Positions 6,825 through 15,022 of a DNA stretch of 22,228 nucleotides are shown piece by piece. A program made the position numbers and the translations under genes. The stretch's first letter is position 1. Every line of letters begins with the position of its first letter. Where the stretch lies: positions 1 to 22,228 of the forward strand of contig UQRG01000009.1 in NCBI GenBank assembly GCA_900543365.1. The letters are read 5' to 3'. The notes below the pieces were generated by a model. That model ran no database searches, had not been told where the DNA came from, and saw nothing but the letters and a program-made list of their open reading frames with translations. This stretch comes from an uncultured Eubacterium sp. Its GTDB lineage: Bacteria > Bacillota > Clostridia > Lachnospirales > CAG-274.

Positions 6825-8756
6825 ATGAATAATATTCGTTTACTTGATAATAATCTTATTAACAAGATTGCAGCAGGAGAGGTTGTTGAAAGACCTGCAT
6901 CTGTTGTTAAAGAATTAATGGAAAATTCAATAGATGCTGGGGCTACTTCTATTACAGTTGAAGTTAAAGAGGGTGGCATTTCTTTAATAAAAATAACTGA
7001 TAATGGAAAGGGAATACCTAAGGAAGAACTTAAAACAGCCTTTCTTCGTCACGCTACAAGCAAGTTAAGAACACTTGATGATTTGGAAGATATTATGACT
7101 TTAGGCTTTAGAGGTGAGGCTTTGTCAAGTATTGCCTCTGTTGCCCAAGTTGAAATGATTACTAAAACGCAGGCTAACCCTGTTGCCAACAAAATAGTTA
7201 TAAATGGTGGTATAGTAGAAAAGGAAGAAGAATCTGCTGGAAACAATGGTACAGTATTTATAATGAAAAACCTTTTTTATAACACACCAGCTAGAAGAAA
7301 GTTTCTTAAAAAGCCAGCTACAGAAGGTGGATATGTATCAGAAGTTGTTAATAGAATAGCTTTAGGTCATCCAGAAATTGCTATAAAATATATAAATAAT
7401 GGAAATACGATTATGCAGACTAATGGTAATGGTGATATTAAATCTGTTGTACTTTATATTTATGGCAGACAAATAGCATCACAAATGATTGAAACTTCTT
7501 ATAGCAAAGATGGATTTATAGTTGAAGGACTTGTAGCAAAGCCAGAGCTTTCAAGAGGAAATAGAAACTATGAAAACTTTTTTATAAATGGAAGATATAT
7601 AAAAAGTAGTATAGTTCAAAATGCTGTTGAAGAAGCCTATAAGGGCAAATTAATGGTAGGAAAATTCCCTGTTTTTGTACTTAATCTTAAAGTGCCTGCT
7701 AATACTGTTGATGTTAATGTTCATCCGACTAAGCTTGAGGTTAGATTTTCTGATGACAATTTAATATATGATATAATTTATAATGCTGTTTTAAAGGCTT
7801 TAAAAAATACAGAACTTATACCAGAAGTTACTTGGGATAAGCCTAAAAAAATAAAGTCTAATAATGTTCAGAGTACTTTAGAAGATATTGAAACTAATAA
7901 AGCTGATATAAATAAAGTTGAAAGTATTATATCTAAATCTTTTGATGATTTTAAATATGATGATAAGCCTATATTATCTAATTCAGGTGTTGCGGAAAAA
8001 TTACCAGAACCTAAAAATACAGTATTAAATACTGCTAATAACTTATATTATGAACCTATATATAATGAACAAAAGGTTGTAGAGAATACAATAGAAAGAG
8101 AAAATATTATTGAAAAGTCAGAAGAAAAGCCAATACTAAATGAAGTTAAGGTTAAAGAAAAAAGGAAGCCATTTTTTAATAATTACAGAATAGTTGGTCA
8201 GCTTTTTGCAACTTATTGGATTGTTGAACAGAACAACTGTATGTATTTAATTGACCAACATGCAGCCCACGAAAGAGCATTATATGAAGATTTTACAGAG
8301 AAATTTAAAAATTCTCAAATATCTAGTCAACAGCTTTTACAACCTATAGCAGTTAATTTAAGTGAAAGTGAAAAAGTTATTGTAGAAGAAAATATAGAGC
8401 TTTTAGAAAGCTTTGGCTTTGAAATTGAAGAATTTGGAGCAAGAACCTATGCCATAAGGGCAGTACCTTATGTTTTTAATTCGCCAAGTAATGTTAGCTT
8501 TTTTATGGATATTGTAGATACTTTAGCTGATAAAAATTTGAAGAGTATTTATGATACAAAGGAAGATGCTATTGCTATGATGAGTTGCAAAGCTGCTGTT
8601 AAGGGTAATGACAGATTAAGCTATAGTGAGGCACAGGAACTTATTCAACGACTTTTAAGTCTTGAAGATCCGTTTACTTGTCCTCACGGCAGACCAACTA
8701 TAATTGAAATGACTAAATATGAGCTTGAAAAGAAGTTCAAGCGTATTCAAGACTAG
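6825..8756 (+). CDS. mutL: DNA mismatch repair protein MutL (endonuclease type)
   Basis: A 643-residue protein. The N-terminal GHKL ATPase shows KIAAGEVVERP, ELMENSIDAGA, DNGKGI and GFRGEALSSIASV. A low-complexity linker rich in Asn, Lys and Glu runs from about residue 345 to 445. The C-terminal dimerisation domain has the metal-dependent nicking-endonuclease motif DQHAAHERALYE (residues 477-488, the DQHA(X)2E(X)4E pattern), plus SCKAAVKGND and CPHGRPT. It is therefore the nicking type used by bacteria without MutH, not the E. coli type. It starts 10 bases after mutS and is followed 10 bases later by the S2P-like gene. Confidence 0.98.
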   Translation: MNNIRLLDNNLINKIAAGEVVERPASVVKELMENSIDAGATSITVEVKEGGISLIKITDNGKGIPKEELKTAFLRHATSKLRTLDDLEDIMTLGFRGEALSSIASVAQVEMITKTQANPVANKIVINGGIVEKEEESAGNNGTVFIMKNLFYNTPARRKFLKKPATEGGYVSEVVNRIALGHPEIAIKYINNGNTIMQTNGNGDIKSVVLYIYGRQIASQMIETSYSKDGFIVEGLVAKPELSRGNRNYENFFINGRYIKSSIVQNAVEEAYKGKLMVGKFPVFVLNLKVPANTVDVNVHPTKLEVRFSDDNLIYDIIYNAVLKALKNTELIPEVTWDKPKKIKSNNVQSTLEDIETNKADINKVESIISKSFDDFKYDDKPILSNSGVAEKLPEPKNTVLNTANNLYYEPIYNEQKVVENTIERENIIEKSEEKPILNEVKVKEKRKPFFNNYRIVGQLFATYWIVEQNNCMYLIDQHAAHERALYEDFTEKFKNSQISSQQLLQPIAVNLSESEKVIVEENIELLESFGFEIEEFGARTYAIRAVPYVFNSPSNVSFFMDIVDTLADKNLKSIYDTKEDAIAMMSCKAAVKGNDRLSYSEAQELIQRLLSLEDPFTCPHGRPTIIEMTKYELEKKFKRIQD

Positions 8757-8766
8757 GGGAGATTAA

Positions 8767-9348
8767 ATGGATATAATTATTTATTACTTAATTAATGCAG
8801 TTACTATAATAATAGTTACAACTTTATTTGAATTTATAAAGGCAAGTGTATCAACTCTTCAAGGAGATACTTTGCCTAAAAATCAAGGCAAGCTAACTTT
8901 AAATCCTGTTAAATCTTTTGAACCTATTGGTTTTTTGTTATTTCTGTTTACTGGTTATGGCTGGGCAAATCCAACAGAAACATCAAGCAGAAATTATAAA
9001 GATAGAAAAATAGGAACTATTATTACTTATACTGCACCAATTTTAATATCAGTAATACTAGCTATAGTTTTTAAAGCTATAACTAATATGGTGCAGGATA
9101 CTATAATTTTAGGTTATCTATCTACAGCACTTTATTATTTAGCAAGAAATTTTGCAGCAATAGCTGTATTTAATATTTTGCCAGTTTACCCAATGTGCGG
9201 CAGTTGGATTTTAAGATGCTTTTTAAGCCCAAATTCAGCCATTAAATATGGTCAATATGAAAAGCCATTGCAAATTGCTGTTATATTCTTTATTTTGCTT
9301 GGTTGGATTACACCGATTCTTAATTATGTTGTTAACATTATTGTTTAA
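8767..9348 (+). CDS. S2P (M50)-like membrane protein lacking metal ligands, probable pseudoprotease
   Basis: A 193-residue polytopic membrane protein with about five hydrophobic segments. It aligns by eye with the small site-2 protease family commonly found beside scpA in Firmicutes: QGKLTLNP (40-47), EPIGFLLFLFTGYGWANP (52-69) and NILPVYPMCGSWIL (136-149) match the family's QGRLTLNP, DPIG...GWAKP and NLLPIPPLDGSRIL blocks. The HExxH zinc motif reads Phe21-Glu22-Phe23-Ile24-Lys25, so both histidines are gone, and the third-ligand Asp of LDG is Cys144. The AGPxxN element is also unrecognisable. The fold seems kept but metalloprotease chemistry cannot be expected. The ORF is intact with a good ribosome binding site (GGGGAG) and spacing of 10 and 14 bases to mutL and scpA, so it looks maintained rather than decaying. 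Function unknown. Confidence 0.8.
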   Translation: MDIIIYYLINAVTIIIVTTLFEFIKASVSTLQGDTLPKNQGKLTLNPVKSFEPIGFLLFLFTGYGWANPTETSSRNYKDRKIGTIITYTAPILISVILAIVFKAITNMVQDTIILGYLSTALYYLARNFAAIAVFNILPVYPMCGSWILRCFLSPNSAIKYGQYEKPLQIAVIFFILLGWITPILNYVVNIIV

Positions 9349-9362
9349 AGGCAGGTTAAGGT

Positions 9363-10124
9363 ATGAATTTAGAGATAGAGATTAAGCTTGAAAAGTTTGA
9401 AGGTCCTATGGATCTTTTATATAGCTTAATCGTTAAAAATAAAATTGATATTTATGACATTCCTATAGCCCTTATTACAGAGCAGTATTTGGAGTATATT
9501 AATGAAATGGGTAAGTATAATATGGAAAATATTAGCGAATTTCTTATTATGGCAGCTACTCTTATTGAAATTAAGTCAAGACTTCTTTTGCCAAAGGAAG
9601 TAGATGAAAATGATGAAGAAATTGACCCAAGAGAGGAACTTGTTAGACGGCTTATTGAATACAAAAAGTTTAAAGGTATTGCTCAAGAATTTAATGTAAT
9701 GCAAAAAAGTGCAGGATATTCTTATTACAAAGAAAGTGATAAGGAGCTTATAAAGAAAATAAGAAAAGATGTACCTAAGGAAATAAGTGATATTTTAAAT
9801 GGTGCTACTGCTGATATGCTTTTTAATGCTTTTCAAGAAGTATTGAAAAGACAAGAATTGAGAACTGATAAAATAAGAAGTGGCTTTAATTCTGTTCAGC
9901 ACGATGAATTTACTCTTGAAGAAAAAGTTAAACAGCTTACAAGTCTTATTAATACTAAAAAAAGATTTAGTTTCTTTCATATATTTAATGGAGCAAGTAG
10001 CAAAAACGAAATTGTTACAACTTTTCTTGCTATGCTTCAGCTTATTAAGGAAAAGAAAATTAAGATTATTCAAGAAGAAATATTTGATGATATTACAATT
10101 ACTACTTACGAGGAGGTATGCTGA
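9363..10124 (+). CDS. scpA: Segregation and condensation protein A (kleisin)
   Basis: A 253-residue protein beginning with the ScpA signature (KLEKFEGPMDLLYSLIVKNKIDIYDIPI), followed by ITEQYLEYI and the helix EFLIMAATLIEIKSRLLLP. ScpA is the kleisin that bridges SMC heads and binds ScpB, compacting and segregating the chromosome. The N-terminal domain contacts the SMC neck, the acidic middle (about 78-95) is a linker, and the C-terminal winged helix (about 180-253) binds the SMC cap. The gene overlaps the region just upstream of scpB, suggesting coupled translation. Length and motifs are normal. Confidence 0.97.
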   Translation: MNLEIEIKLEKFEGPMDLLYSLIVKNKIDIYDIPIALITEQYLEYINEMGKYNMENISEFLIMAATLIEIKSRLLLPKEVDENDEEIDPREELVRRLIEYKKFKGIAQEFNVMQKSAGYSYYKESDKELIKKIRKDVPKEISDILNGATADMLFNAFQEVLKRQELRTDKIRSGFNSVQHDEFTLEEKVKQLTSLINTKKRFSFFHIFNGASSKNEIVTTFLAMLQLIKEKKIKIIQEEIFDDITITTYEEVC

Positions 10125-10126
10125 TA

Positions 10127-10696
10127 ATGACTATTAAAGAGCTTGAGTCTGTAGTTGAGGCTATACTTTTTGCCTCTGGAGAAATAGTAAATGTTAAAAG
10201 TATTGCTTATGCAACTGAACAAGATGAGAAAACTGTTAAAACCGTAATTAGCAATATGATTGATAAATATAAAGTTGAAAATAGAGGTATTAGAATAATA
10301 CAAGTTGAAGATGGCTATCAAATGTGTACTAATGCTGAATATTTTAATTATATTAAAAAGCTGTTTCAAGCACCTGTTAGAAAGGTTCTTTCTACTACTT
10401 TGCTTGAAACTTTAGCAATTATTGCTTATAAACAGCCTGTTACTAAAGGTCAAATTGAGGAAATAAGAGGCGTAAGTGCTGACCACGCTGTCAACAGACT
10501 TGTGGAATATGGGCTTGTTAAAGAGGAAGGCAGACTTGATGCACCTGGTAAGCCAATTTTATTTGGTACAAGTGATGAATTTTTAAGATATTTCGGGTTT
10601 AATTCTTTAAATAATTTACCGGTTAGTAATACAGATTTGGAACAGCTTAGAATTGAAGCAGAGGCTGAAATTGGTGCAATAACTGATGTAAAGTAA
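10127..10696 (+). CDS. scpB: Segregation and condensation protein B
   Basis: A 189-residue ScpB from the ATG at 10127 (MTIKELESVVEAILFASGE). It consists of two winged-helix domains; LLETLAIIAYKQPVTKGQIEEIRG and GRPILFGTS-like PGKPILFGTSDEFL blocks are characteristic. ScpB dimers bind ScpA and regulate the SMC complex. An in-frame ATG at 10118 is possible, but it lies only one base from the ribosome binding site AGGAGG (10111-10116), whereas 10127 is 10 bases away, so 10127 is chosen. The Shine-Dalgarno lies inside the scpA end, and scpA stops at 10124, two bases before this start, so the two are translationally coupled. It closes the operon; no obvious terminator follows before the glyA promoter. 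Confidence 0.96.
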   Translation: MTIKELESVVEAILFASGEIVNVKSIAYATEQDEKTVKTVISNMIDKYKVENRGIRIIQVEDGYQMCTNAEYFNYIKKLFQAPVRKVLSTTLLETLAIIAYKQPVTKGQIEEIRGVSADHAVNRLVEYGLVKEEGRLDAPGKPILFGTSDEFLRYFGFNSLNNLPVSNTDLEQLRIEAEAEIGAITDVK

Positions 10697-10749
10697 ATAT
10701 AATTAAGAATTAAATAAAAAATTTATTTTAAAATAAATAATCAAAATAT

Positions 10750-10778
10750 TTGACATTAATTGCAAATTGGTATATTAT
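10750..10778 (+). promoter_or_regulatory. Sigma-A type promoter of glyA
   Basis: TTGACA at 10750-10755, a 17-base spacer and TATTAT at 10773-10778, placed 36 bases upstream of the glyA ATG. Its presence excludes the longer open frame from a TTG at 10767, because transcription would start after that codon. Confidence 0.82.
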
Positions 10779-10814
10779 ATATTTAATATTTTTCCAATAG
10801 GAGGTACTTACACA

Positions 10815-12050
10815 ATGTATGATTTTGAAGAAATTAAAAATATAGACCCTGCTGTAGCTGAAGCTATAGATGGTGAACTTACAAGACAGAGAAATAATAT
10901 TGAACTTATTGCATCAGAAAACTTTGTTTCTAAGGCTGTTATGGCTGCAATGGGTTCACCTTTAACTAATAAGTATGCAGAAGGTTATCCTGGTAAGAGA
11001 TACTATGGCGGTTGTGCAAAGGTTGATATTGTTGAAGATTTAGCTAGAGATAGAGCTTGCAAACTTTTTGGTGCAGAACACGCAAATGTTCAGCCTCACT
11101 CTGGTGCACAGGCTAATATGGCTGTATTCTTCGCTGTATTAAAGCCTGGTGATACTGTACTTGGTATGAACCTTGCTCACGGTGGTCACTTAACTCACGG
11201 TTCACCTGTTAATATGAGTGGTAAGCAGTACAATGTTATTCCTTATGGTGTTAAGGAATCTGATGGTACTATTGACTATGAAGAAGTAAGAAGGTTAGCT
11301 CTTGAACATAAGCCAAAGTTAATTATTGCAGGTGCCAGTGCTTATTCAAGAGTTATTGACTTTAAATTCTTCCACGATGTAGCTAAGGAAGTTGGTGCTT
11401 ACCTTATGGTGGATATGGCACACATTGCCGGACTTGTAGCTGCTGGCTTACATCCAAGCCCAGTACCTTATGCTGATTTTGTTACAACAACTACTCATAA
11501 GACTTTAAGAGGTCCTAGAGGTGGTTTAATCCTTTGTAAGGAAGAATATGCTAAGATTATTGACAAGTCTATTTTCCCTGGTATTCAGGGTGGTCCTTTA
11601 ATGCACATTATTGCTGCTAAAGCTGTTTGTTTAGGTGAAGCATTAAAGCCAGAGTTTAAGGAATATGCTAAGCAGGTTGTTGCTAATGCCAAAGTTCTTA
11701 GTGAAAGACTTATTGAAAATGGTTTCAATATTGTATCTGGTGGCACAGATAATCATCTTATGCTTGTTGATTTAAGACCAATGCACATTACTGGTAAGGA
11801 ATTAGAGGCTAGACTTGATGAAGTTGGTGTAACTTGTAATAAGAATGCAATTCCATTTGATCCAGAAAAGCCAGGTATTGCAAGTGGTATTAGACTTGGT
11901 ACACCAGCTGTAACTTCAAGAGGTATGGTTGAAGAAGATATGGTTGAAATTGCTGATATTATTACTTTAATTGCTAAGGATTATGAGGGTAATAAGGCAG
12001 AGGCAACTGACAGAGTTAAGAAGCTTGTTGATAAGTACCCTTTATACTAA
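10815..12050 (+). CDS. glyA: Serine hydroxymethyltransferase
   Basis: A 411-residue PLP enzyme converting serine and tetrahydrofolate to glycine and 5,10-methylene-tetrahydrofolate, the main entry to one-carbon metabolism. Family marks are ELIASENFVS, NKYAEGYPGKRYYGG, the PLP-lysine block TTTTHKTLRGPRGG with Lys229 (the same number as in E. coli GlyA) and the C-terminal GIRLGTPAVTSRGM. The ATG at 10815 lies 10 bases after AGGAGG (10799-10804); the frame can be extended to a TTG at 10767, but that lies inside the promoter. GlyA is transcribed alone, with its own promoter and terminator. Codon use is like ppdK, that is, highly expressed. Confidence 0.98.
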   Translation: MYDFEEIKNIDPAVAEAIDGELTRQRNNIELIASENFVSKAVMAAMGSPLTNKYAEGYPGKRYYGGCAKVDIVEDLARDRACKLFGAEHANVQPHSGAQANMAVFFAVLKPGDTVLGMNLAHGGHLTHGSPVNMSGKQYNVIPYGVKESDGTIDYEEVRRLALEHKPKLIIAGASAYSRVIDFKFFHDVAKEVGAYLMVDMAHIAGLVAAGLHPSPVPYADFVTTTTHKTLRGPRGGLILCKEEYAKIIDKSIFPGIQGGPLMHIIAAKAVCLGEALKPEFKEYAKQVVANAKVLSERLIENGFNIVSGGTDNHLMLVDLRPMHITGKELEARLDEVGVTCNKNAIPFDPEKPGIASGIRLGTPAVTSRGMVEEDMVEIADIITLIAKDYEGNKAEATDRVKKLVDKYPLY

Positions 12051-12089
12051 TTTACTAAAAATATCAATAATAATATGTAAAATTATACC

Positions 12090-12127
12090 AAAAAAGAAAC
12101 TGTTTTTATAAAATAGTTTCTTTTTTT
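12090..12127 (+). terminator. Intrinsic terminator after glyA
   Basis: AAAAAAGAAACTGTTTT pairs with AAAATAGTTTCTTTTTT around a 3-base loop (one G-U pair), ending in seven or more U residues. It lies 40 bases after the glyA stop. The A-rich 5' arm means it could also act in the reverse direction. Confidence 0.93.
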
Positions 12128-12185
12128 ATTTACTTGTGATAATATTTACTTATATAAGTTATATAGATTAGGAGGAGTGGTGAAT

Positions 12186-13571
12186 ATGAAAAAAACAATT
12201 GCTTTATTAATGGCTTTTATGTGTGTAGTTGGTTTTTCTGGCTGTAGTGACTTGGAAAAGGAGCATTTTGACAAGTCTTTAAATGCAGATATAGAGGGCA
12301 TAAACTCTATTGATGAAACTGTAAATATTACTATTGACCCAGCTGTTTTAGGTGAAGGTATTATTAGTATTTCTAATCAGCTTAATAAATCTTATAGTGA
12401 AAAATCAGAGTCAGAAAGCTATAATGTGTGGGAAGAAATTAGCAAAGAAGATAGTAAAGAATTTATTGATGAAATTGTAAATGAAATGAGAATAGCTTTA
12501 GATGAGAATAAGCTGTTTAACTTACAGATTGGTGTAACGGGAGCTATTAATTATGATGATATGACAGCTGATGAAATTATTAGCTGTAAGTTTAATAATA
12601 TTACATTAGATGTTGGTACTGGTTATATGAGAGGTAACAGGTTATACATTGATAAGAAACTTATGTATACTTTAGGTGCAATTAGTTTTATGTATAGTAC
12701 AGAGGCTTTATCAAGTTACTATGTTTCATTAGATAATATATTTGGTGATAAAAAGTACATAGTTTTAGATTATAGTAAACTAGGAAGTGCTTTAGGTCAG
12801 CAAAACTTTGCTACATCAGTTGTTGGCAGTGCAATTGATATTAATAATAAGAATATTGAGTATTACAATGATGCTAAAGATATTTTAAAAGATTTTGACA
12901 CAGGTTGTGTTAAGAGAATTGAAAACGGCACAAGATTTGAGCTTAAGCCTTATGACTTTGTTAATGTAGGTAGTAGGTTTGCATCTTATATTAGACAACA
13001 TAGCGAGGAAAGTGCAGGACTTATTAATAATTATATGTCAATGATGAATGCAATAACAATTAGTATGTATGGCAATTTAATTTCACCAATGACAGATATT
13101 TATGGTTCTAATTATACTAGTGAAGATGTTATGAAAGCAATGGACAGCTTAAATGGAATTGTTAATTCTAAAGAGTTTTTAATTATTTTTAAAACATTTG
13201 ATATTACATATACTGATGATGTTATTGATGAAGGAAAGAGTAGAAATATAGCAGTTACTTGTTCCTATAATAATAAGCAAGCTCTTAAATATAGTGTAGA
13301 TGTTACAACAAACAAAATTGATAGTTATAATTTTGTTTCAATTTATAGCAATAGTGCTGTTGGCATTGATGATTTAAATAATCTTCTATCATCTGCCAAT
13401 AATTATTCACTTACAGATTATTATATTTGCCCGGAATGTGGTGAAAAATTTAAATTTATTGATAGTCGTTATTGCAATAAATGTGGATTTGTACACGATT
13501 TTTACGAAGGTGATGAAAACTGTGATAAACAACCAGGTTGTGAAATTGCAAATGGTGTAAGTGTTGCATAA
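12186..13571 (+). CDS. Putative lipoprotein with C-terminal zinc ribbon, function unknown
   Basis: I do not recognise the family. The 461-residue product from ATG 12186 has a lipoprotein signal peptide (MKKTIALLMAFMCVVGFSGC; Cys20 would be lipidated), so it is probably anchored outside the membrane. The long middle region is rich in Ser, Asn, Asp and Ile with no motif I can name. The C-terminus carries a zinc-ribbon-like pattern, Cys415-x2-Cys418-x11-Cys430-x2-Cys433, then Cys446 and Cys452. Zinc ribbons are unusual on an exported lipoprotein. An in-frame GTG at 12177 is possible, but it touches GGAGG (12171-12175), so the ATG 10 bases after it is preferred. It stands alone between terminators. 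The signal peptide is clear, the zinc-binding idea is inference. Confidence 0.8.
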   Translation: MKKTIALLMAFMCVVGFSGCSDLEKEHFDKSLNADIEGINSIDETVNITIDPAVLGEGIISISNQLNKSYSEKSESESYNVWEEISKEDSKEFIDEIVNEMRIALDENKLFNLQIGVTGAINYDDMTADEIISCKFNNITLDVGTGYMRGNRLYIDKKLMYTLGAISFMYSTEALSSYYVSLDNIFGDKKYIVLDYSKLGSALGQQNFATSVVGSAIDINNKNIEYYNDAKDILKDFDTGCVKRIENGTRFELKPYDFVNVGSRFASYIRQHSEESAGLINNYMSMMNAITISMYGNLISPMTDIYGSNYTSEDVMKAMDSLNGIVNSKEFLIIFKTFDITYTDDVIDEGKSRNIAVTCSYNNKQALKYSVDVTTNKIDSYNFVSIYSNSAVGIDDLNNLLSSANNYSLTDYYICPECGEKFKFIDSRYCNKCGFVHDFYEGDENCDKQPGCEIANGVSVA

Positions 13572-13613
13572 TAACAATAAATGTTTTTTACAAATAATGT
13601 ATAAAATTAAACT

Positions 13614-13642
13614 AAAATAGACCCTGAAAAGGGTCTATTTTT
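13614..13642 (+). terminator. Intrinsic terminator after the zinc-ribbon lipoprotein gene
   Basis: Perfect 10-bp stem AAATAGACCC / GGGTCTATTT with a 6-base loop (TGAAAA), followed by a short U-run. It lies 43 bases after the stop codon at 13571. Confidence 0.9.
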
Positions 13643-13656
13643 AATGGAAATTTCTC

Positions 13657-13685
13657 TTGAAAAATAAATTTTACTGGAGTATACT
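13657..13685 (+). promoter_or_regulatory. Sigma-A type promoter of lrgA-lrgB
   Basis: TTGAAA at 13657-13662, a 17-base spacer and TATACT at 13680-13685, 34 bases upstream of the lrgA ATG. AGGAG at 13705-13709 is the ribosome binding site. It begins only 15 bases after the preceding terminator. Confidence 0.8.
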
Positions 13686-13719
13686 ATGTTTATTGTAAAA
13701 ATTTAGGAGATGATGTATT

Positions 13720-14079
13720 ATGAAGTATTTATTTCAGTTTGGTGTAATTCTTACAATTACATTTGTGGCAGAGCTTGTTTATAATTATGTACCTTTGCCA
13801 ATTCCAGCCAGTATTTATGGTTTGGCTATAATGCTTATTTTACTTATTACTAAGGTTATTAAACTTGAGTGGGTTAATGAAAGTGGAAAGTACCTTATTG
13901 CTGTTATGCCTATAATGTTTATTCCTGCAGGTGCTAAACTTATTACTGTTGCTGATAATATTATACCTGTTATTTTGCCAATGATTTTTATATTATTTTT
14001 TACAACTATTATGGTAATGGTAGTTTCAGGTAAGGTAACACAATTTATAATAAAGAGGGATAAAAAAAATGGTAAATAA
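13720..14079 (+). CDS. lrgA: CidA/LrgA family membrane protein (holin-like)
   Basis: A 119-residue membrane protein with four hydrophobic segments and the CidA/LrgA hallmarks PLPIPASIYGLAIML (about 26-40) and AVMPIMFIPAGAKL (about 65-78), plus a charged C-terminus. LrgA and CidA are small holin-like proteins that with LrgB/CidB influence murein hydrolase activity, cell lysis and, in more recent work, metabolite transport such as pyruvate. It overlaps lrgB by 11 bases. No LytSR or LysR-type regulator gene is adjacent, so the control known from Staphylococcus and Bacillus cannot be confirmed here. LrgA versus CidA cannot be told apart by sequence alone; the symbol follows common use. Confidence 0.88.
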   Translation: MKYLFQFGVILTITFVAELVYNYVPLPIPASIYGLAIMLILLITKVIKLEWVNESGKYLIAVMPIMFIPAGAKLITVADNIIPVILPMIFILFFTTIMVMVVSGKVTQFIIKRDKKNGK

Positions 14080-14755
14080 TATTTTATCTTTAAGTGCTTA
14101 TTGGGGAATCGCTGTAAGTATTATAGGATATGCAATAGGTGTATTATTAAATAAAAAATTAAAGAATGGATTTGTAAATCCTCTGTTGATTTCTATAGTA
14201 TTTGTTATATTGGTTTTGCTTTGTTTTCATATTGATTATGACAAGTTTAAGACAAGCTCAGAAATGTTAAGTTGGTTACTTACTCCGGCTACTGTTTGTC
14301 TTGCAATTCCACTTTATGAACAGTTAAGTCTTTTAAAAGATAATTATAAAGCTGTTTTAGGTGGTATTGTTGCAGGTGTATTTACTAGTCTTATTAGTGT
14401 TTTTTTACTTTGTGTATTGTTTAATTTTCATACAGATTTGAGAATTTCTCTTTTACCTAAGTCAATAACTACAGCTATAGGTATGGGGCTTGCTGATGAG
14501 TTAGGTGGTATTGATACTGTGGCGGCAGCAGCAATAATTATTACTGGTATTGTAGGTAATGTATTTTGTAAAAGTGTGTGTAAAATATTTAATATTACTC
14601 ATCCAGTAGCTGTTGGTATAGCAATAGGTACTTCTTCTCACGCAGTTGGTACATCAAAGGCTTTTGAAATTGGAGAAGTTGAAGGTGCAATGAGTAGTCT
14701 TTCAATAGCTGTAGCTGGTATTATTACTGTAATAGCAATTCAACTTTTTGTTTAA
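14069..14755 (+). CDS. lrgB: LrgB family membrane protein
   Basis: A 228-residue polytopic membrane protein of the LrgB/CidB family, usual length. Marks seen are NPLLISI (about 37-43), LLTPATVCLAIPLYEQ (about 70-85), the LPKSITTAIGMGLADELGG block near residues 131-149 and GIAIGTSSHAVGTSKA near the end. It partners LrgA; in plants and bacteria the family is linked to glycolate/pyruvate movement as well as autolysis control. Its ATG lies inside the end of lrgA, so translation is coupled. A terminator follows immediately. Confidence 0.93.
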   Translation: MVNNILSLSAYWGIAVSIIGYAIGVLLNKKLKNGFVNPLLISIVFVILVLLCFHIDYDKFKTSSEMLSWLLTPATVCLAIPLYEQLSLLKDNYKAVLGGIVAGVFTSLISVFLLCVLFNFHTDLRISLLPKSITTAIGMGLADELGGIDTVAAAAIIITGIVGNVFCKSVCKIFNITHPVAVGIAIGTSSHAVGTSKAFEIGEVEGAMSSLSIAVAGIITVIAIQLFV

Positions 14756-14758
14756 TTT

Positions 14759-14790
14759 AACTGGGGGTCTAAATGGTCCTCAGTTTTTTA
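14759..14790 (+). terminator. Intrinsic terminator after lrgB
   Basis: AACTGGGGG pairs with TCCTCAGTT (two G-U pairs) and is followed by TTTTATTTT. It begins 4 bases after the lrgB stop codon. Confidence 0.85.
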
Positions 14791-14978
14791 TTTTAATTAT
14801 ATTATTATATAAAAAATAAAGATAGTAGCAACAATTTTGATTTATGTATTTAAATTTAAAACACCAGTATTTAAGTTAAAAACTAAAGCACACTGTGCAT
14901 ATTTTTGCAATTTGTATAATTGCCTTTTATTTTAGAAATAAATGGATTTTAATTATTATGATAAATAAACTATGTACA

Positions 14979-15014
14979 ATAATTATTGCGTGTTATTTGG
15001 CACGCAATAATTAT
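14979..15014 (-). terminator. Perfect hairpin between convergent lrgB and the SpoIIQ-like gene
   Basis: Perfect 14-bp stem ATAATTATTGCGTG / CACGCAATAATTAT with an 8-base loop, beginning 9 bases past the stop of the minus-strand gene. Neither side has a clean U-run, so it may act as a weak bidirectional terminator or a 3' stabiliser. The rest of the gap, 14791-14978, is AT-rich; I see no gene there, only a weak 6-bp hairpin at 14907-14923 followed by CTTTTATTTTA. Confidence 0.55.
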
Positions 15015-15022
15015 ATAAACAA

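Noticed and set aside
10118..10126. scpB start at the ATG 10118
   Set aside because: Only one base separates it from AGGAGG; the in-frame ATG at 10127 has proper spacing.
10767..10814. Longer glyA frame starting at a TTG at 10767
   Set aside because: It begins inside the promoter (-10 at 10773-10778) and has no ribosome binding site; the ATG at 10815 has AGGAGG 10 bases upstream and gives the family's usual N-terminus.
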